Source: Allocatelliglobosispora scoriae (lineage in GTDB: Bacteria; Actinomycetota; Actinomycetes; Mycobacteriales; Micromonosporaceae). From it: a DNA stretch of 64,000 bases. The stretch lies in contig NZ_JACHMN010000003.1 of the NCBI RefSeq assembly GCF_014204945.1, positions 806,001 through 870,000 on the forward strand, given 5' to 3'. Below are positions 16,869 through 24,792 of this stretch, piece after piece. A program made the position numbers and the translations under genes. A model generated the notes under the pieces. The model was not told where the DNA came from. It did not search any database and saw only the letters and a program-made list of their open reading frames with translations. Position 1 is the stretch's first letter, and each line of letters opens with the position of its first letter.

Positions 16869-18142
16869 GCCGCCCCGCCACCGTCCGCCAGCTCGGCCAG
16901 GACCATCAGATATCGCTCGATGTGCTCGTCGATCCACTCCGGACTGTAGAGATGGGAGTCGAAGGTGACGTATCCGTTGACCGTCTCGTCGAGCCGCATC
17001 GACCAGGCGAGTGACGCGGGCGCGGGGAGCCCCGGCTGCCGGTCCTCCGCGATGGGTTCGAGCACCAGCGTCGGATCGCTGCTCACCGGCCCGATCGGCG
17101 ATGTCGGGATCACCTGGAACGCCGGGTAGGTCGCCTCGATGACCGGCCTCGGCCGGAACGCCACCTTCGCCAGCCCCGGCGCCTCGCCGAGCACCCGCAG
17201 CAGCGGGATGTCATGCGCGTAGGCCTCGCGGCAGGTGCGGTCGGCCCGGCGCAGCGTCTCGCGCAGGTCGGCCGGGTCGTCGCGGGTGACCCGCAGCCAG
17301 AGCACATTGATCATCAGCCCGACCGTGTACCACTCCGAGGGCTGCCGGCCCGACGTGATGATCGGCACCACGACATCGCGCTGATCAGGGTAGATCGTCG
17401 CCACGAAGGCGGTGAAGAGCATCGTGGCCGGGGTGGTGCGGCTGCGGCGGGCCGCCGTGACCAGCCTCGGCCACAGCTCGGCCGGGATCCGGAACCGGAT
17501 CGTCGACTGTGGACCGGGCGGTGCCGGCGTCGGCACCGGCAGCATGAGCTGCTCGGTCCCGACGAGCCGCTCCCGCCAGTAGGGCAGCGCCCGGGAGATC
17601 GTCGCCTGCCAGTCGTCGGAGAAGTCGTCCTCGGCGACGGACGCATACTGCATGACATCGGCCTCGAAGGGCTCGCCGCCCCGGCTGCGCCCCGTGTAGG
17701 CGTCGACGAGGTCCCGGGCGAGCAGCGGCAGCGACCACCCGTCCGCGGCGATGTGGTGGGCCACGATGACGAGGATCGACTCGCCGCCGGTGCAGCGGCC
17801 GAGCCGCACCCAGAGCAGCGGCGGCTCGCCGGATGGGTAGTCGTCCTCGCTCGCCCTCGCCAGGAAGGCGTCGACATCGTCGATCTCCTCCACGATGAGC
17901 CGTCCCGGCATCGGCGGCAGCACCCGCAGCCCGTCGGCGGTGACGATCGTGCGCAGCGCGTCGTGCCGCGCCACCACATCGCCGACGGCCTGCCGCAGCA
18001 CCTCCAGATCGATCTCGTGCCGCACCGTGAAGGCGACCCGGACCAGGAACCTCGGGCCCAGCACGCTGCCGGGGGTGCCCTGCTCCAGCCGGAGGACGAG
18101 CTGCTGGGCATAGGTGAGCGGGGCCTGCGTGATCGTCGTCAT
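16865..18142 (-). CDS. stand-alone NRPS condensation domain
   Basis: A 425-residue single condensation domain. The active-site motif is [10 protein letters not shown] (about residue 129), intact HHxxxDG. N-terminal LTYAQQLVLRLEQG corresponds to the C1 motif and YTVGLMINVLWLRV to the conserved NxxxxR/latch region. It could join the amino acid loaded on the nearby free carrier protein to a peptide built by the main assembly line. It starts directly after the P450 stop and overlaps the A-domain gene by 4 bases, so the four genes form one operon. Confidence 0.88.
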   Translation of the reverse strand: MTTITQAPLTYAQQLVLRLEQGTPGSVLGPRFLVRVAFTVRHEIDLEVLRQAVGDVVARHDALRTIVTADGLRVLPPMPGRLIVEEIDDVDAFLARASEDDYPSGEPPLLWVRLGRCTGGESILVIVAHHIAADGWSLPLLARDLVDAYTGRSRGGEPFEADVMQYASVAEDDFSDDWQATISRALPYWRERLVGTEQLMLPVPTPAPPGPQSTIRFRIPAELWPRLVTAARRSRTTPATMLFTAFVATIYPDQRDVVVPIITSGRQPSEWYTVGLMINVLWLRVTRDDPADLRETLRRADRTCREAYAHDIPLLRVLGEAPGLAKVAFRPRPVIEATYPAFQVIPTSPIGPVSSDPTLVLEPIAEDRQPGLPAPASLAWSMRLDETVNGYVTFDSHLYSPEWIDEHIERYLMVLAELADGGGAA

Positions 18143-19312
18143 CTAGCGTCTCCTCGGTCGGCCGGCCACGGCCAGCCTGGTGAAGCCGGACAGGAAGGTG
18201 GAGCGCACCCGGACCGGCTCGCCGACCACGTCGACCTCGTCGAACATGGCGAAGAGCTCGGTGAAGAGCAGCCGCAGCGCGAGCCGGGCGTGGTGCGAGC
18301 CGATGCAGTAGTGGTGCCCGCCGCCGAAGGCGAGGTGCCGGTTGGGCGAGCGGACCGGATCGAAGACATCAGGATCGACGAAGATCGCCGGATCGCGATT
18401 GGCCGCGCCGATCCACGCCACCACCGGATCGCCCGCCGGGATCGCCACCCCGGAGAGGGTGACCGGGCCGGTCGCGTGCCGCATGAAGTGGCTCGCCGGG
18501 GAGGCCCAGCGCAGCGCCTCCTCGACTCCGCTCGCGAGCGCGTCGGGATCGTCGGCGAAACGACGCCAGGCGGGTGTGCCCGCGGTCGCCAGCACCGCGG
18601 CCGTCGGCACGTTGGGCAGGGTCACGCTCGCGCCGAGCAGCAGGCTGTAGCAGTTGGAGACCGTCTCGGCCGGATCCATCACGGTGAGCATCAGGCTCAC
18701 GAGATCGTCGCCCGGTGCCCGACCGCGCGCCCGGACCAGCTCCAGGAAGTAGGCGAAGAGCTCGCGGTGCGCCCGCGCCAGCGTCGCCGCCGGACCGTCG
18801 GCGAGCTGGAACTCGGGATCCTCCTCGGCGCTCGCCGCCATCACCAGCTGGACCAGCCTCGGCCAGTCCCCGGTCGGCAGGTCCAGCAGCGACCCGATCA
18901 GCGCCAGCGGCAGACCGCGCATCGCCACCGCGAGGTCGAAGGCGTCGCCGTCGGCACCGGGCGCCAGCAGCTCGCGGACCGCCAGCTGGATCCGGCGCGT
19001 CGACGCACCCGCCGCCCGCGAGCCCATCACCCGCTGCAGCGGCAGCCGCATCCGGTCGTGCGCCGGGGGATCGGTCGCCGCGAGCTGCCGCCCGCTCGCC
19101 GGATCGGGCTTGCCGAGCAGGTTGAGCAGGGTGCCGCGCTCGGAGGTGAAGGCCGCGTGGTCGCGCAGGACGCGCTCGACGTCGGCGTAGCCGGTGACCG
19201 ACCAGAATCCGCTCGGGTGCCGGTGCACGGGCGAATGCTGCCGCAGCTCCCGCCATGCCTCGTGCTGGCCGCCCGCCGCGAAGACCGCGGGGTCGGCGAG
19301 GTCCGCGGTCAC
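18143..19312 (-). CDS. cytochrome P450, candidate carrier-bound amino acid hydroxylase
   Basis: A 389-residue soluble P450 without membrane anchor. The heme-binding loop is FGGGHHYCIGSHHARLAL (Cys about residue 335), and the ExxR motif lies in EEALRW. The I-helix reads LLLGASVTLPNVPT, where the usual A/G-G-x-D/E-T-T is replaced, so the acid-alcohol pair is missing. The GTG start overlaps the carrier-protein stop by 4 bases. Being between a carrier protein and free C and A domains, it is best explained as a hydroxylase of a carrier-tethered amino acid, as with NikQ, NovI or P450sky. Confidence 0.9.
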   Translation of the reverse strand: MTADLADPAVFAAGGQHEAWRELRQHSPVHRHPSGFWSVTGYADVERVLRDHAAFTSERGTLLNLLGKPDPASGRQLAATDPPAHDRMRLPLQRVMGSRAAGASTRRIQLAVRELLAPGADGDAFDLAVAMRGLPLALIGSLLDLPTGDWPRLVQLVMAASAEEDPEFQLADGPAATLARAHRELFAYFLELVRARGRAPGDDLVSLMLTVMDPAETVSNCYSLLLGASVTLPNVPTAAVLATAGTPAWRRFADDPDALASGVEEALRWASPASHFMRHATGPVTLSGVAIPAGDPVVAWIGAANRDPAIFVDPDVFDPVRSPNRHLAFGGGHHYCIGSHHARLALRLLFTELFAMFDEVDVVGEPVRVRSTFLSGFTRLAVAGRPRRR

Positions 19313-19620
19313 GCGCCCGTCGGCCTTGCCTCTGCCGGCTTGCGGGCCTCGGCGATCGCCTGGGCCATCTCCACGATCGTGGGTGAGAGGAAGAGGGTCC
19401 AGGCCGGGATCTCGACGCCGAACTCGCGGTCCATCGTCAGCAGCAGCTCGGCCGCGAAGAGCGAGTCGCCGCCCAGCTCGAAGAAGTCGTCGTGGACGCC
19501 GACGGGGAAGACGCCGAGCTGAGCGGACCAGAGTTCGGCGAGCCGCGCCTCGGTCTCGTCGCCGGGTGCGGCGTACTCGGTGTCGATCTCGAGATCATGT
19601 CGAGCCGTGACGGTTGCCAT
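19309..19620 (-). CDS. free peptidyl/acyl carrier protein
   Basis: A 103-residue carrier protein with the phosphopantetheine Ser in DDFFELGGDSLFAAELLL. ATG 19620 is chosen because GGGGGG lies 6 bases upstream; an ATG at 19647 has no spaced ribosome site. The GGDSL signature fits both ACPs and PCPs; the adjacent A and C domains favour a PCP. It is first in the split NRPS cassette, divergent from the helix-turn-helix gene at 19798. Confidence 0.88.
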   Translation of the reverse strand: MATVTARHDLEIDTEYAAPGDETEARLAELWSAQLGVFPVGVHDDFFELGGDSLFAAELLLTMDREFGVEIPAWTLFLSPTIVEMAQAIAEARKPAEARPTGA

Positions 19621-19797
19621 GTCCATCCCCCCGGTGGTGTGCTCCATCTCCGCCGAGTCAAGCAGCGCAAATGGGGCACGGCAAGGGAATCGGGCACAGT
19701 TACCGCGAGGGTTTACCCGTCCTACAGCGACGGGTGGACGGGGTTCGGTGGCGTTATCTATGGCGTAGTCGGTCCGGGGTGACGATACTCAGCAGCC

Positions 19798-20736
19798 ATG
19801 GAGATAGGTCGCGCGGAGCTCGGCCGGGACCTGGTGCACGCGCTGCGCACCGGGCCGTTCTCCGCCGCGCTCCACCTCGCCATCGAGGACCGGGGCCTCC
19901 GGCTGGAGGAGATCCAGGCACGGCTCGCCGCGGCGGGCGTCAACGTCAGCGTCACCACCCTGAGCTACTGGCGGCGCGGGCGCAGCCGTCCCGAACGACC
20001 CGATTCGCTCAAGGCGGTGCACCTGCTGGAGGAGATCCTCGCGCTGCCCGCCGAGTCGCTCCTCGCCCAGCTCGGACCGCGTCGCCCGCGGGGGCGCTGG
20101 CTCGACCAGCCGCCGCCCGGCACCATCGACATCGACCGGCTCTTCAACGACAGCGGCAGCGTCGCCAAGATGGTCGGCGAGCTCGACCGCTGGATGTACC
20201 ACGAGCTGACCCGCCTCAGCCTGCACGACATCTACCTCGTCGGCGGTTCGCGGCAGGAGATCAGCCTCACCTGCCGCCAGGTGCTGCGGGCCAACACCGA
20301 CCGGGTGTCGCGGACCGTCGCCATCTTCAGCACCGACGACCTCGACGCCTTCACCCAGATCAACGCCCTGCGCAACTGCCGGCTCGGCCGGGTCCGCACC
20401 GACCCCAGCTCCGGCCTGATCGCCGCGGAGATCATCTTTGACCGGATGCTCGCGCAGGGCGACACGGTCGTCCTGGAGTACGAGTTCCTCAGCGCCTCGC
20501 TCACCGCGACGGACCGCTATTACCGGGGCTTCTCCACGCCGGTGAGCGAGTTCGTGCTGGAGGTGCAGTTCGACCGTGACGCGGTGCCCGCCCGCTGCTA
20601 CCGATATGAGCGGCGCGGCATCAACGCGCCGGACCAGGGATTGCGTGAGGTGTGGATCGGTTCCATGCACGGTGCCCACCTCATCGCCTCGGACGTGCCG
20701 CCCGGGATCGTCGGCATGCGCTGGGAATGGGAGTGA
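19798..20736 (+). CDS. XRE-like regulator with unknown C-terminal domain
   Basis: A 312-residue protein. Residues about 15-75 look like a helix-turn-helix (LAIEDRGLRLEEIQARLAAA, then VSVTTLSYWRRGRSRPERPD), the SYWRRGRS part being typical of XRE-like proteins that recognise DNA. The C-terminal two-thirds is a beta-rich domain I do not recognise; the pieces TVVLEYEFLSASLT and PARCYRYERRGIN suggest an immunoglobulin-like or ligand-binding fold. Divergent from the carrier/P450/C/A operon across a 177-base shared promoter region, so it is the natural candidate regulator of that operon. Confidence 0.7.
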   Translation: MEIGRAELGRDLVHALRTGPFSAALHLAIEDRGLRLEEIQARLAAAGVNVSVTTLSYWRRGRSRPERPDSLKAVHLLEEILALPAESLLAQLGPRRPRGRWLDQPPPGTIDIDRLFNDSGSVAKMVGELDRWMYHELTRLSLHDIYLVGGSRQEISLTCRQVLRANTDRVSRTVAIFSTDDLDAFTQINALRNCRLGRVRTDPSSGLIAAEIIFDRMLAQGDTVVLEYEFLSASLTATDRYYRGFSTPVSEFVLEVQFDRDAVPARCYRYERRGINAPDQGLREVWIGSMHGAHLIASDVPPGIVGMRWEWE

Positions 20737-20778
20737 GCGGTCCACCCGTGACCGCCCACTCCCTTCCCCCTGGGGAGG

Positions 20779-22719
20779 TCAGCTCGCGTTGACCGTCACA
20801 TCGTCGATGACGAAGCTCGTCTGCAGGTTGGAGTCCTCGACGCCGTTGAACTTCAGCGTCACGGCCTGCCCGGCGTACGCGCCGAGGTTGATGGTCTTCT
20901 GCGCGTAACCGCTGTTCTTGTCCAGGTTGGAGTAGGTCGCGATCGACGTGCCGTTGGCCGTCACGGTCAGCTTGTCGTAGATCACGCTCTCCGTCTCGGC
21001 GGTCGTGATCCGGATCCAGAAGCTCAGCGAGGTGTTGCTGCAACCGGACGGGATCGTGACCGACTGGGTGATGTTGTCGACCTGCACCCGGCCGCCGCCG
21101 TTGAGCCAGGCGTTACGCGAGCCGGTGCGGGCCGGGTACTGCGACCACTGGCCGATGACGTTGGCGGTCGCCGTCCACGGCGAGGTGCCGCTCTCGAAGC
21201 CCGAGTTGCCGATGAGCTGCGCCGCGGTGCAGCCGCCACCGGTCGAGACGGTCCAGGTGAACTGCGCCGAGCCGGTCTTGCTCGCCGAGTCGGTCACGGT
21301 GACCGTCACATTGTAGGTGCCGGCGGTGCTCGCGGTGCCGGTGACCTTGCCGGTCGAGGAACCGATCGACAGGCCCGTGGGCAGGCCCGAGGCGCTCCAG
21401 GTGTACGGCGAGGTGCCGCCCGACGCCTGCAGCTGCAGGTTGGCCGTGCCGCCGACCGCGGTGCTCTGGTTGCCGGGGTTCGTGACGGCCGGGTTGCCCG
21501 GGGTGCCGCCACCGATGAAACCGGTGTAGAGCAGCACGTTCGGGGACCCGCTGCCCGGGCTCGTGATCTTGCCCGTGGTGCCGTTGGTGACCAGCGCGTC
21601 GCGTACCTGCGCGGGGGTGGCATTGGGGTTGGCCCCGAGGTAGAGCGCAGCCGCACCGGCGACGTGCGGCGACGCCATCGACGTGCCGGTCATCGTGGCG
21701 CTGCCGGTGTTGCTGGAGTAGGACGCCGAGACGATGCTCGTGCCCGGCGCGAAGATGTCGAGGCAGGAGCCGTAGTTGCTGCTGCTGTTCTTCGCGTCGG
21801 AGCTGTTGGAGTTGCCGACGGTGATCGCCGCCGAGACGCCCTGCGGGCTGTAGTAGCACGCGTCGTCGCCCGAGTTGCCCGCCGCCTGGACGAACTGCAC
21901 GCCCGAGGAGATGAGGTTCGACACGGCGCTGTCCATCGCCTGGCTGCTGCAGCGGCTCGTGCAGCCGATGCTGTAGTTGGCGACGGCCGGCTTCTGCGCG
22001 TTGCTGCGGACCCAGTTGATGCCCGCGATCAGGTCGTCGTTGGTGCCGCTGCCCTGGCAGTCCAGGACGCGGACCGAGACGACGCTCGCCTTCTTGGCGA
22101 TGCCGTAGCTGGTGCCGACGGCGGTGCCCGCGGTGTGCGTGCCGTGACCGTGGCAGTCGGCGGGGTTGCTGTCGCCGTCGACGATGTCCGTGCCCTGCTT
22201 GACGCGGCCGCTGAAGTCGACGTGGCTCGCGTTGAGACCGGTGTCGAGAACGTAGACCGTCACACCCTGACCGGGGTTGGTCGGATAGGTGAAGGCCTGG
22301 TTCAGCGGCAGGTTGCGCTGGTCGACGCGGTCGTCGCCCCAGTTCGGCGGGTTGTTCTGGGTGTCCTGCACGCTGATCCGCTGCACCTGCTCCACATAGG
22401 AGACGGCCGGATCGGCGGCGAGCAGCTTCGCCTGCGCCGCCGAGGTGCTCAGCGAGAAGCCGCGCAGGCCGCTGCTGAAGACGTGCCGGGTCTGGCCGCC
22501 GAACTTGCCGGAGAGCTGCTGCGCCTTCGCGCTGATGGCGGTCCCGGTGAAGCCTGCCGTCTCCTTGAGCACCACGATGTAGCGGCCCGGGACGGCGTTG
22601 GGGCTGTCGGTGTAGAGGATCGCTCCCTCGGGTGCGGCCTGTGCCGCCGCGCCGAGGCCCCATGTTCCGGCCAGCGCGATGAACACTGCGGCGCTGGCTG
22701 CCGAAAGTCGTTGTAGCAC
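20779..22719 (-). CDS. secreted subtilisin-like serine protease (S8) with Ig and C-terminal beta domains
   Basis: A 646-residue exported protease. The GTG start at 22719 has GGAGGAG 7 bases upstream. Order: signal peptide (to about residue 30), inhibitor I9 prodomain (YIVVLKETAGF, about 48-120), S8 catalytic domain with Asp in VYVLDTGLN (about 158), His in GHGTHTAG (about 193) and Ser in GTSMASPHVAG (about 347), a putative Ig domain (ASGLPTGLSIGSSTGKVTG, about 410-490) and a C-terminal jelly-roll-like domain of about 140 residues (NSGFESGTSPWT). This matches extracellular actinomycete proteases. It could process secreted peptides, but there is no direct link to the repeat peptide 30 kb away. 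Confidence 0.93.
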   Translation of the reverse strand: MLQRLSAASAAVFIALAGTWGLGAAAQAAPEGAILYTDSPNAVPGRYIVVLKETAGFTGTAISAKAQQLSGKFGGQTRHVFSSGLRGFSLSTSAAQAKLLAADPAVSYVEQVQRISVQDTQNNPPNWGDDRVDQRNLPLNQAFTYPTNPGQGVTVYVLDTGLNASHVDFSGRVKQGTDIVDGDSNPADCHGHGTHTAGTAVGTSYGIAKKASVVSVRVLDCQGSGTNDDLIAGINWVRSNAQKPAVANYSIGCTSRCSSQAMDSAVSNLISSGVQFVQAAGNSGDDACYYSPQGVSAAITVGNSNSSDAKNSSSNYGSCLDIFAPGTSIVSASYSSNTGSATMTGTSMASPHVAGAAALYLGANPNATPAQVRDALVTNGTTGKITSPGSGSPNVLLYTGFIGGGTPGNPAVTNPGNQSTAVGGTANLQLQASGGTSPYTWSASGLPTGLSIGSSTGKVTGTASTAGTYNVTVTVTDSASKTGSAQFTWTVSTGGGCTAAQLIGNSGFESGTSPWTATANVIGQWSQYPARTGSRNAWLNGGGRVQVDNITQSVTIPSGCSNTSLSFWIRITTAETESVIYDKLTVTANGTSIATYSNLDKNSGYAQKTINLGAYAGQAVTLKFNGVEDSNLQTSFVIDDVTVNAS

Positions 22720-23054
22720 GATGATCTCCTCCCAGATGCCGGGTCCGTGGCCGGGCCCCTATGGCGCCGACCCCGGAGGGCTGCGCCGAACCTAGGAGGA
22801 GATGGAGTGCGGGCGACAGAGTCGTAAACAGAGGTCGAACATTCGTAACATCAAAACTGTTTATTGGCTTCGGCCAGCGCGCCGAGGTTCTCGGTGCCGC
22901 CACCGGCGGGGATCCGCTTCGCCGGTGACTGTCCGTTAGACGACCTGCGTAACCGCTTGCGGGGCAACGAACGTACCCTCGTAGCCCGGGGGTACGCGTG
23001 TCGTTGCGAGGGACCAGTCTGTGCTGTGCCCCGATGGAGGAGGGGCCGGAGCGC
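22720..23054. other. divergent promoter region without a gene
   Basis: This 335-base stretch separates the protease (minus) from the lectin-domain gene (plus). Short frames occur but lack codon-bias support and ribosome sites. It should hold the promoters of both genes; I could not pick confident -35/-10 pairs. Confidence 0.4.
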
Positions 23055-23897
23055 ATGGCCATGGACAGCGCCGCCGACGGCGATGACGAGCCGAGCGACG
23101 AGCTGGAGATCATTCCCGCACCGGCGGCACTTGCCCCAGCCCTTCCCGCCGGGCGGCACCGCCTCACCCCGCCGTCCCAGGAGCTCGCGCTCGTGGAGAG
23201 CTGGACCGGCGAGATCATCGAGCTGGAAGACCCGCCGAGCAAGGCGAACACCAGGGTCATCATCGGCGCGACCGTCGCGGTCACCGTGGTCCTCGCCGCC
23301 GGGCTCACCATCCGGGCCGGTGGCGGTCCGAGCTGGTCACAGCCCGCATCGAGCCCGTCGCCGACGCCGGTGCAGTGGCAGCCCGGCCCGGTGATCGAGG
23401 CAGCCGCCGCGGCGTCCCCGGTCCGGTCCGGCCCGCCCAGCCCGACGGTTCGCGTGTCCAGCCCGACCGCCACGCCGACCGCCACGCCGCAGACTCTCGG
23501 CGGCTCGCCCGCGGTGCCCAGCGCCAGCGCGAGCCCGAGCCCCGGTCCCAGCCCGAGTCCGGTGTGGACGGCGAGCACCTTCACGCCGACGCTCGTGCTC
23601 GACGAGGGCGACTCGGTGAGCAGCAACCGGACCCGGCTGCTGCTGCAGAACAACGGCGACCTGGTCGTCGTCGACGAGAACGGCACGATCCGGTGGCGCT
23701 CCGGGACGGACGGGCGGGGCGAGCGCGCGGTCTTCCAGGGCGACGGGCACCTCGTCGTCTATGACCGGCGAGACCGGGCGGTGTGGGCATCGGGGACGGC
23801 CGGGCACAGCGGTGCGGTGCTCGTCCTCGCCGCCGACGGCGACGTGCGGATCGTCGACGGCGGCACGGTGCTCTGGTCCGCCGGCACCGCCCACTGA
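23055..23897 (+). CDS. membrane-anchored protein with bulb-type (mannose-binding) lectin domain
   Basis: About 280 residues. A cytoplasmic acidic segment leads to one transmembrane helix (VIIGATVAVTVVLAAGLTI, about residues 72-90), then a Pro/Ser/Thr-rich linker (repeated SPSP/TPTATP) and a C-terminal B-lectin domain. That domain has LLLQNNGDLVVVDENG, FQGDGHLVVYDRRDRAVW and LVLAADGDVRIVDG, three degenerate copies of the Q-x-D-x-N-x-V-x-Y repeat. The topology is type II with the lectin outside, suggesting sugar or cell-wall binding. ATG 23055 follows an AGGAGG stretch about 12 bases upstream; ATG 23034 is an alternative. Confidence 0.75.
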   Translation: MAMDSAADGDDEPSDELEIIPAPAALAPALPAGRHRLTPPSQELALVESWTGEIIELEDPPSKANTRVIIGATVAVTVVLAAGLTIRAGGGPSWSQPASSPSPTPVQWQPGPVIEAAAAASPVRSGPPSPTVRVSSPTATPTATPQTLGGSPAVPSASASPSPGPSPSPVWTASTFTPTLVLDEGDSVSSNRTRLLLQNNGDLVVVDENGTIRWRSGTDGRGERAVFQGDGHLVVYDRRDRAVWASGTAGHSGAVLVLAADGDVRIVDGGTVLWSAGTAH

Positions 23898-23898
23898 C

Positions 23899-23930
23899 GT
23901 GCTCGCGTGCTCGCGTGCTCGCGTGCTCGC
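23899..23930. repeat. four tandem copies of GTGCTCGC
   Basis: The octamer GTGCTCGC is repeated four times without interruption right after the lectin gene stop. It is a likely slippage site and is followed at once by a perfect hairpin. Confidence 0.85.
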
Positions 23931-23936
23931 GTGAGA

Positions 23937-24070
23937 GATCACGTCTGCTTCGGTGAAGCAGACGTGATCAAGGACCAAGATTGCGTCGAATTCCCGGAAC
24001 CAGACGTGATCACCGAGCCGCCGCCCCCTGCCATCGGCGCACCAAGATCGCCGCAACTCTTCAAGAGTTG
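23937..24070. repeat. family D hairpin and family A palindrome
   Basis: A perfect 15-base stem GATCACGTCTGCTTC with its complement and a GGT loop occupies 23937-23969. A degenerate half-copy ending CCAGACGTGATC follows at about 23979-24011, and a family A palindrome (centre C) lies at 24054-24070 with the flanks AAGATCGCCG and GTCCTAAAAC. The cluster separates convergent genes and may end transcription from both sides. Confidence 0.85.
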
Positions 24071-24098
24071 GTCCTAAAACGGGCCGCCGCCGCCGCTG

Positions 24099-24791
24099 TC
24101 AGCGCAGCGTGGCCTGGGCGATCGCGCCGATCTCCGGACCCGCCGCGGCCACCAGCGACCCGTCCGGTGCCCAGATCGCCGAGCCACCGGCGGCGGAGTC
24201 GAACCCGCCACCGGTGCCGCCCGCGAAGCTCGCCACCACCACCCAGACCCGGTGATCCGCGACGATCCGCCGAGCCCGCTCGGGCTGGATCTCGGCATCG
24301 GCCGCCTGCTCCAGCACCCCCGCGACATAGGCGTCGATCCCCAGCGCGGCAGTCGCGGCAGCGTGCTGCGCGACGCCGGTGTCCTTGCAGATCGCCAGCC
24401 CCAGCCGCCAGCCGTCGACATCGAGCACGGCCGGCTCGTGACCCGGGACGAACCGGACCTCCTCGGCCGATCCGAGCCACAGCTTCCGATAGGCGACCGT
24501 GGCACCCGCACCCGAGACGGCGAGCATCCCGATGTGCGGTCCGTCGACCGGCGCACCGGCGAGGGCCAGCGTTCCGGTCTCGGCACACGCCTCGACGAGC
24601 GGCGTGAGCCGTGGATCGTCGGGCCGGATCGTCGGGGCGTCCAGTTCGTAACCGGTCAGCGACAGCTCCGGGAAGACCACGACCCGGGCGCCCGCCGACC
24701 GGACCACCTCGGCGTGGATCAGCGCGTTGGCGGCGATGTCGAAGGCGACGCAGCGGGGCTGCGCCGCAGCGATGGTGAGGGGTGCACGCAT
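24099..24791 (-). CDS. carbon-nitrogen hydrolase (nitrilase superfamily)
   Basis: A 230-residue nitrilase-superfamily hydrolase with the Glu-Lys-Cys triad: Glu in FPELSLTGYE (about 41), Lys in YRKLWLGSAEE (about 101) and Cys in AICKDTG (about 133). It is shorter than many members (260-300) but complete at both ends. The substrate is probably a small amide or nitrile. Its ATG follows the RecQ stop by one base, so the two genes are read together. Confidence 0.87.
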   Translation of the reverse strand: MRAPLTIAAAQPRCVAFDIAANALIHAEVVRSAGARVVVFPELSLTGYELDAPTIRPDDPRLTPLVEACAETGTLALAGAPVDGPHIGMLAVSGAGATVAYRKLWLGSAEEVRFVPGHEPAVLDVDGWRLGLAICKDTGVAQHAAATAALGIDAYVAGVLEQAADAEIQPERARRIVADHRVWVVVASFAGGTGGGFDSAAGGSAIWAPDGSLVAAAGPEIGAIAQATLR

Positions 24792-24792
24792 C

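Noticed and set aside
20779-22719. The subtilisin as the dedicated maturation protease of the repeat peptide
   Set aside because: It is a general secreted protease type, about 30 kb away with unrelated genes between; no specific link in the sequence.
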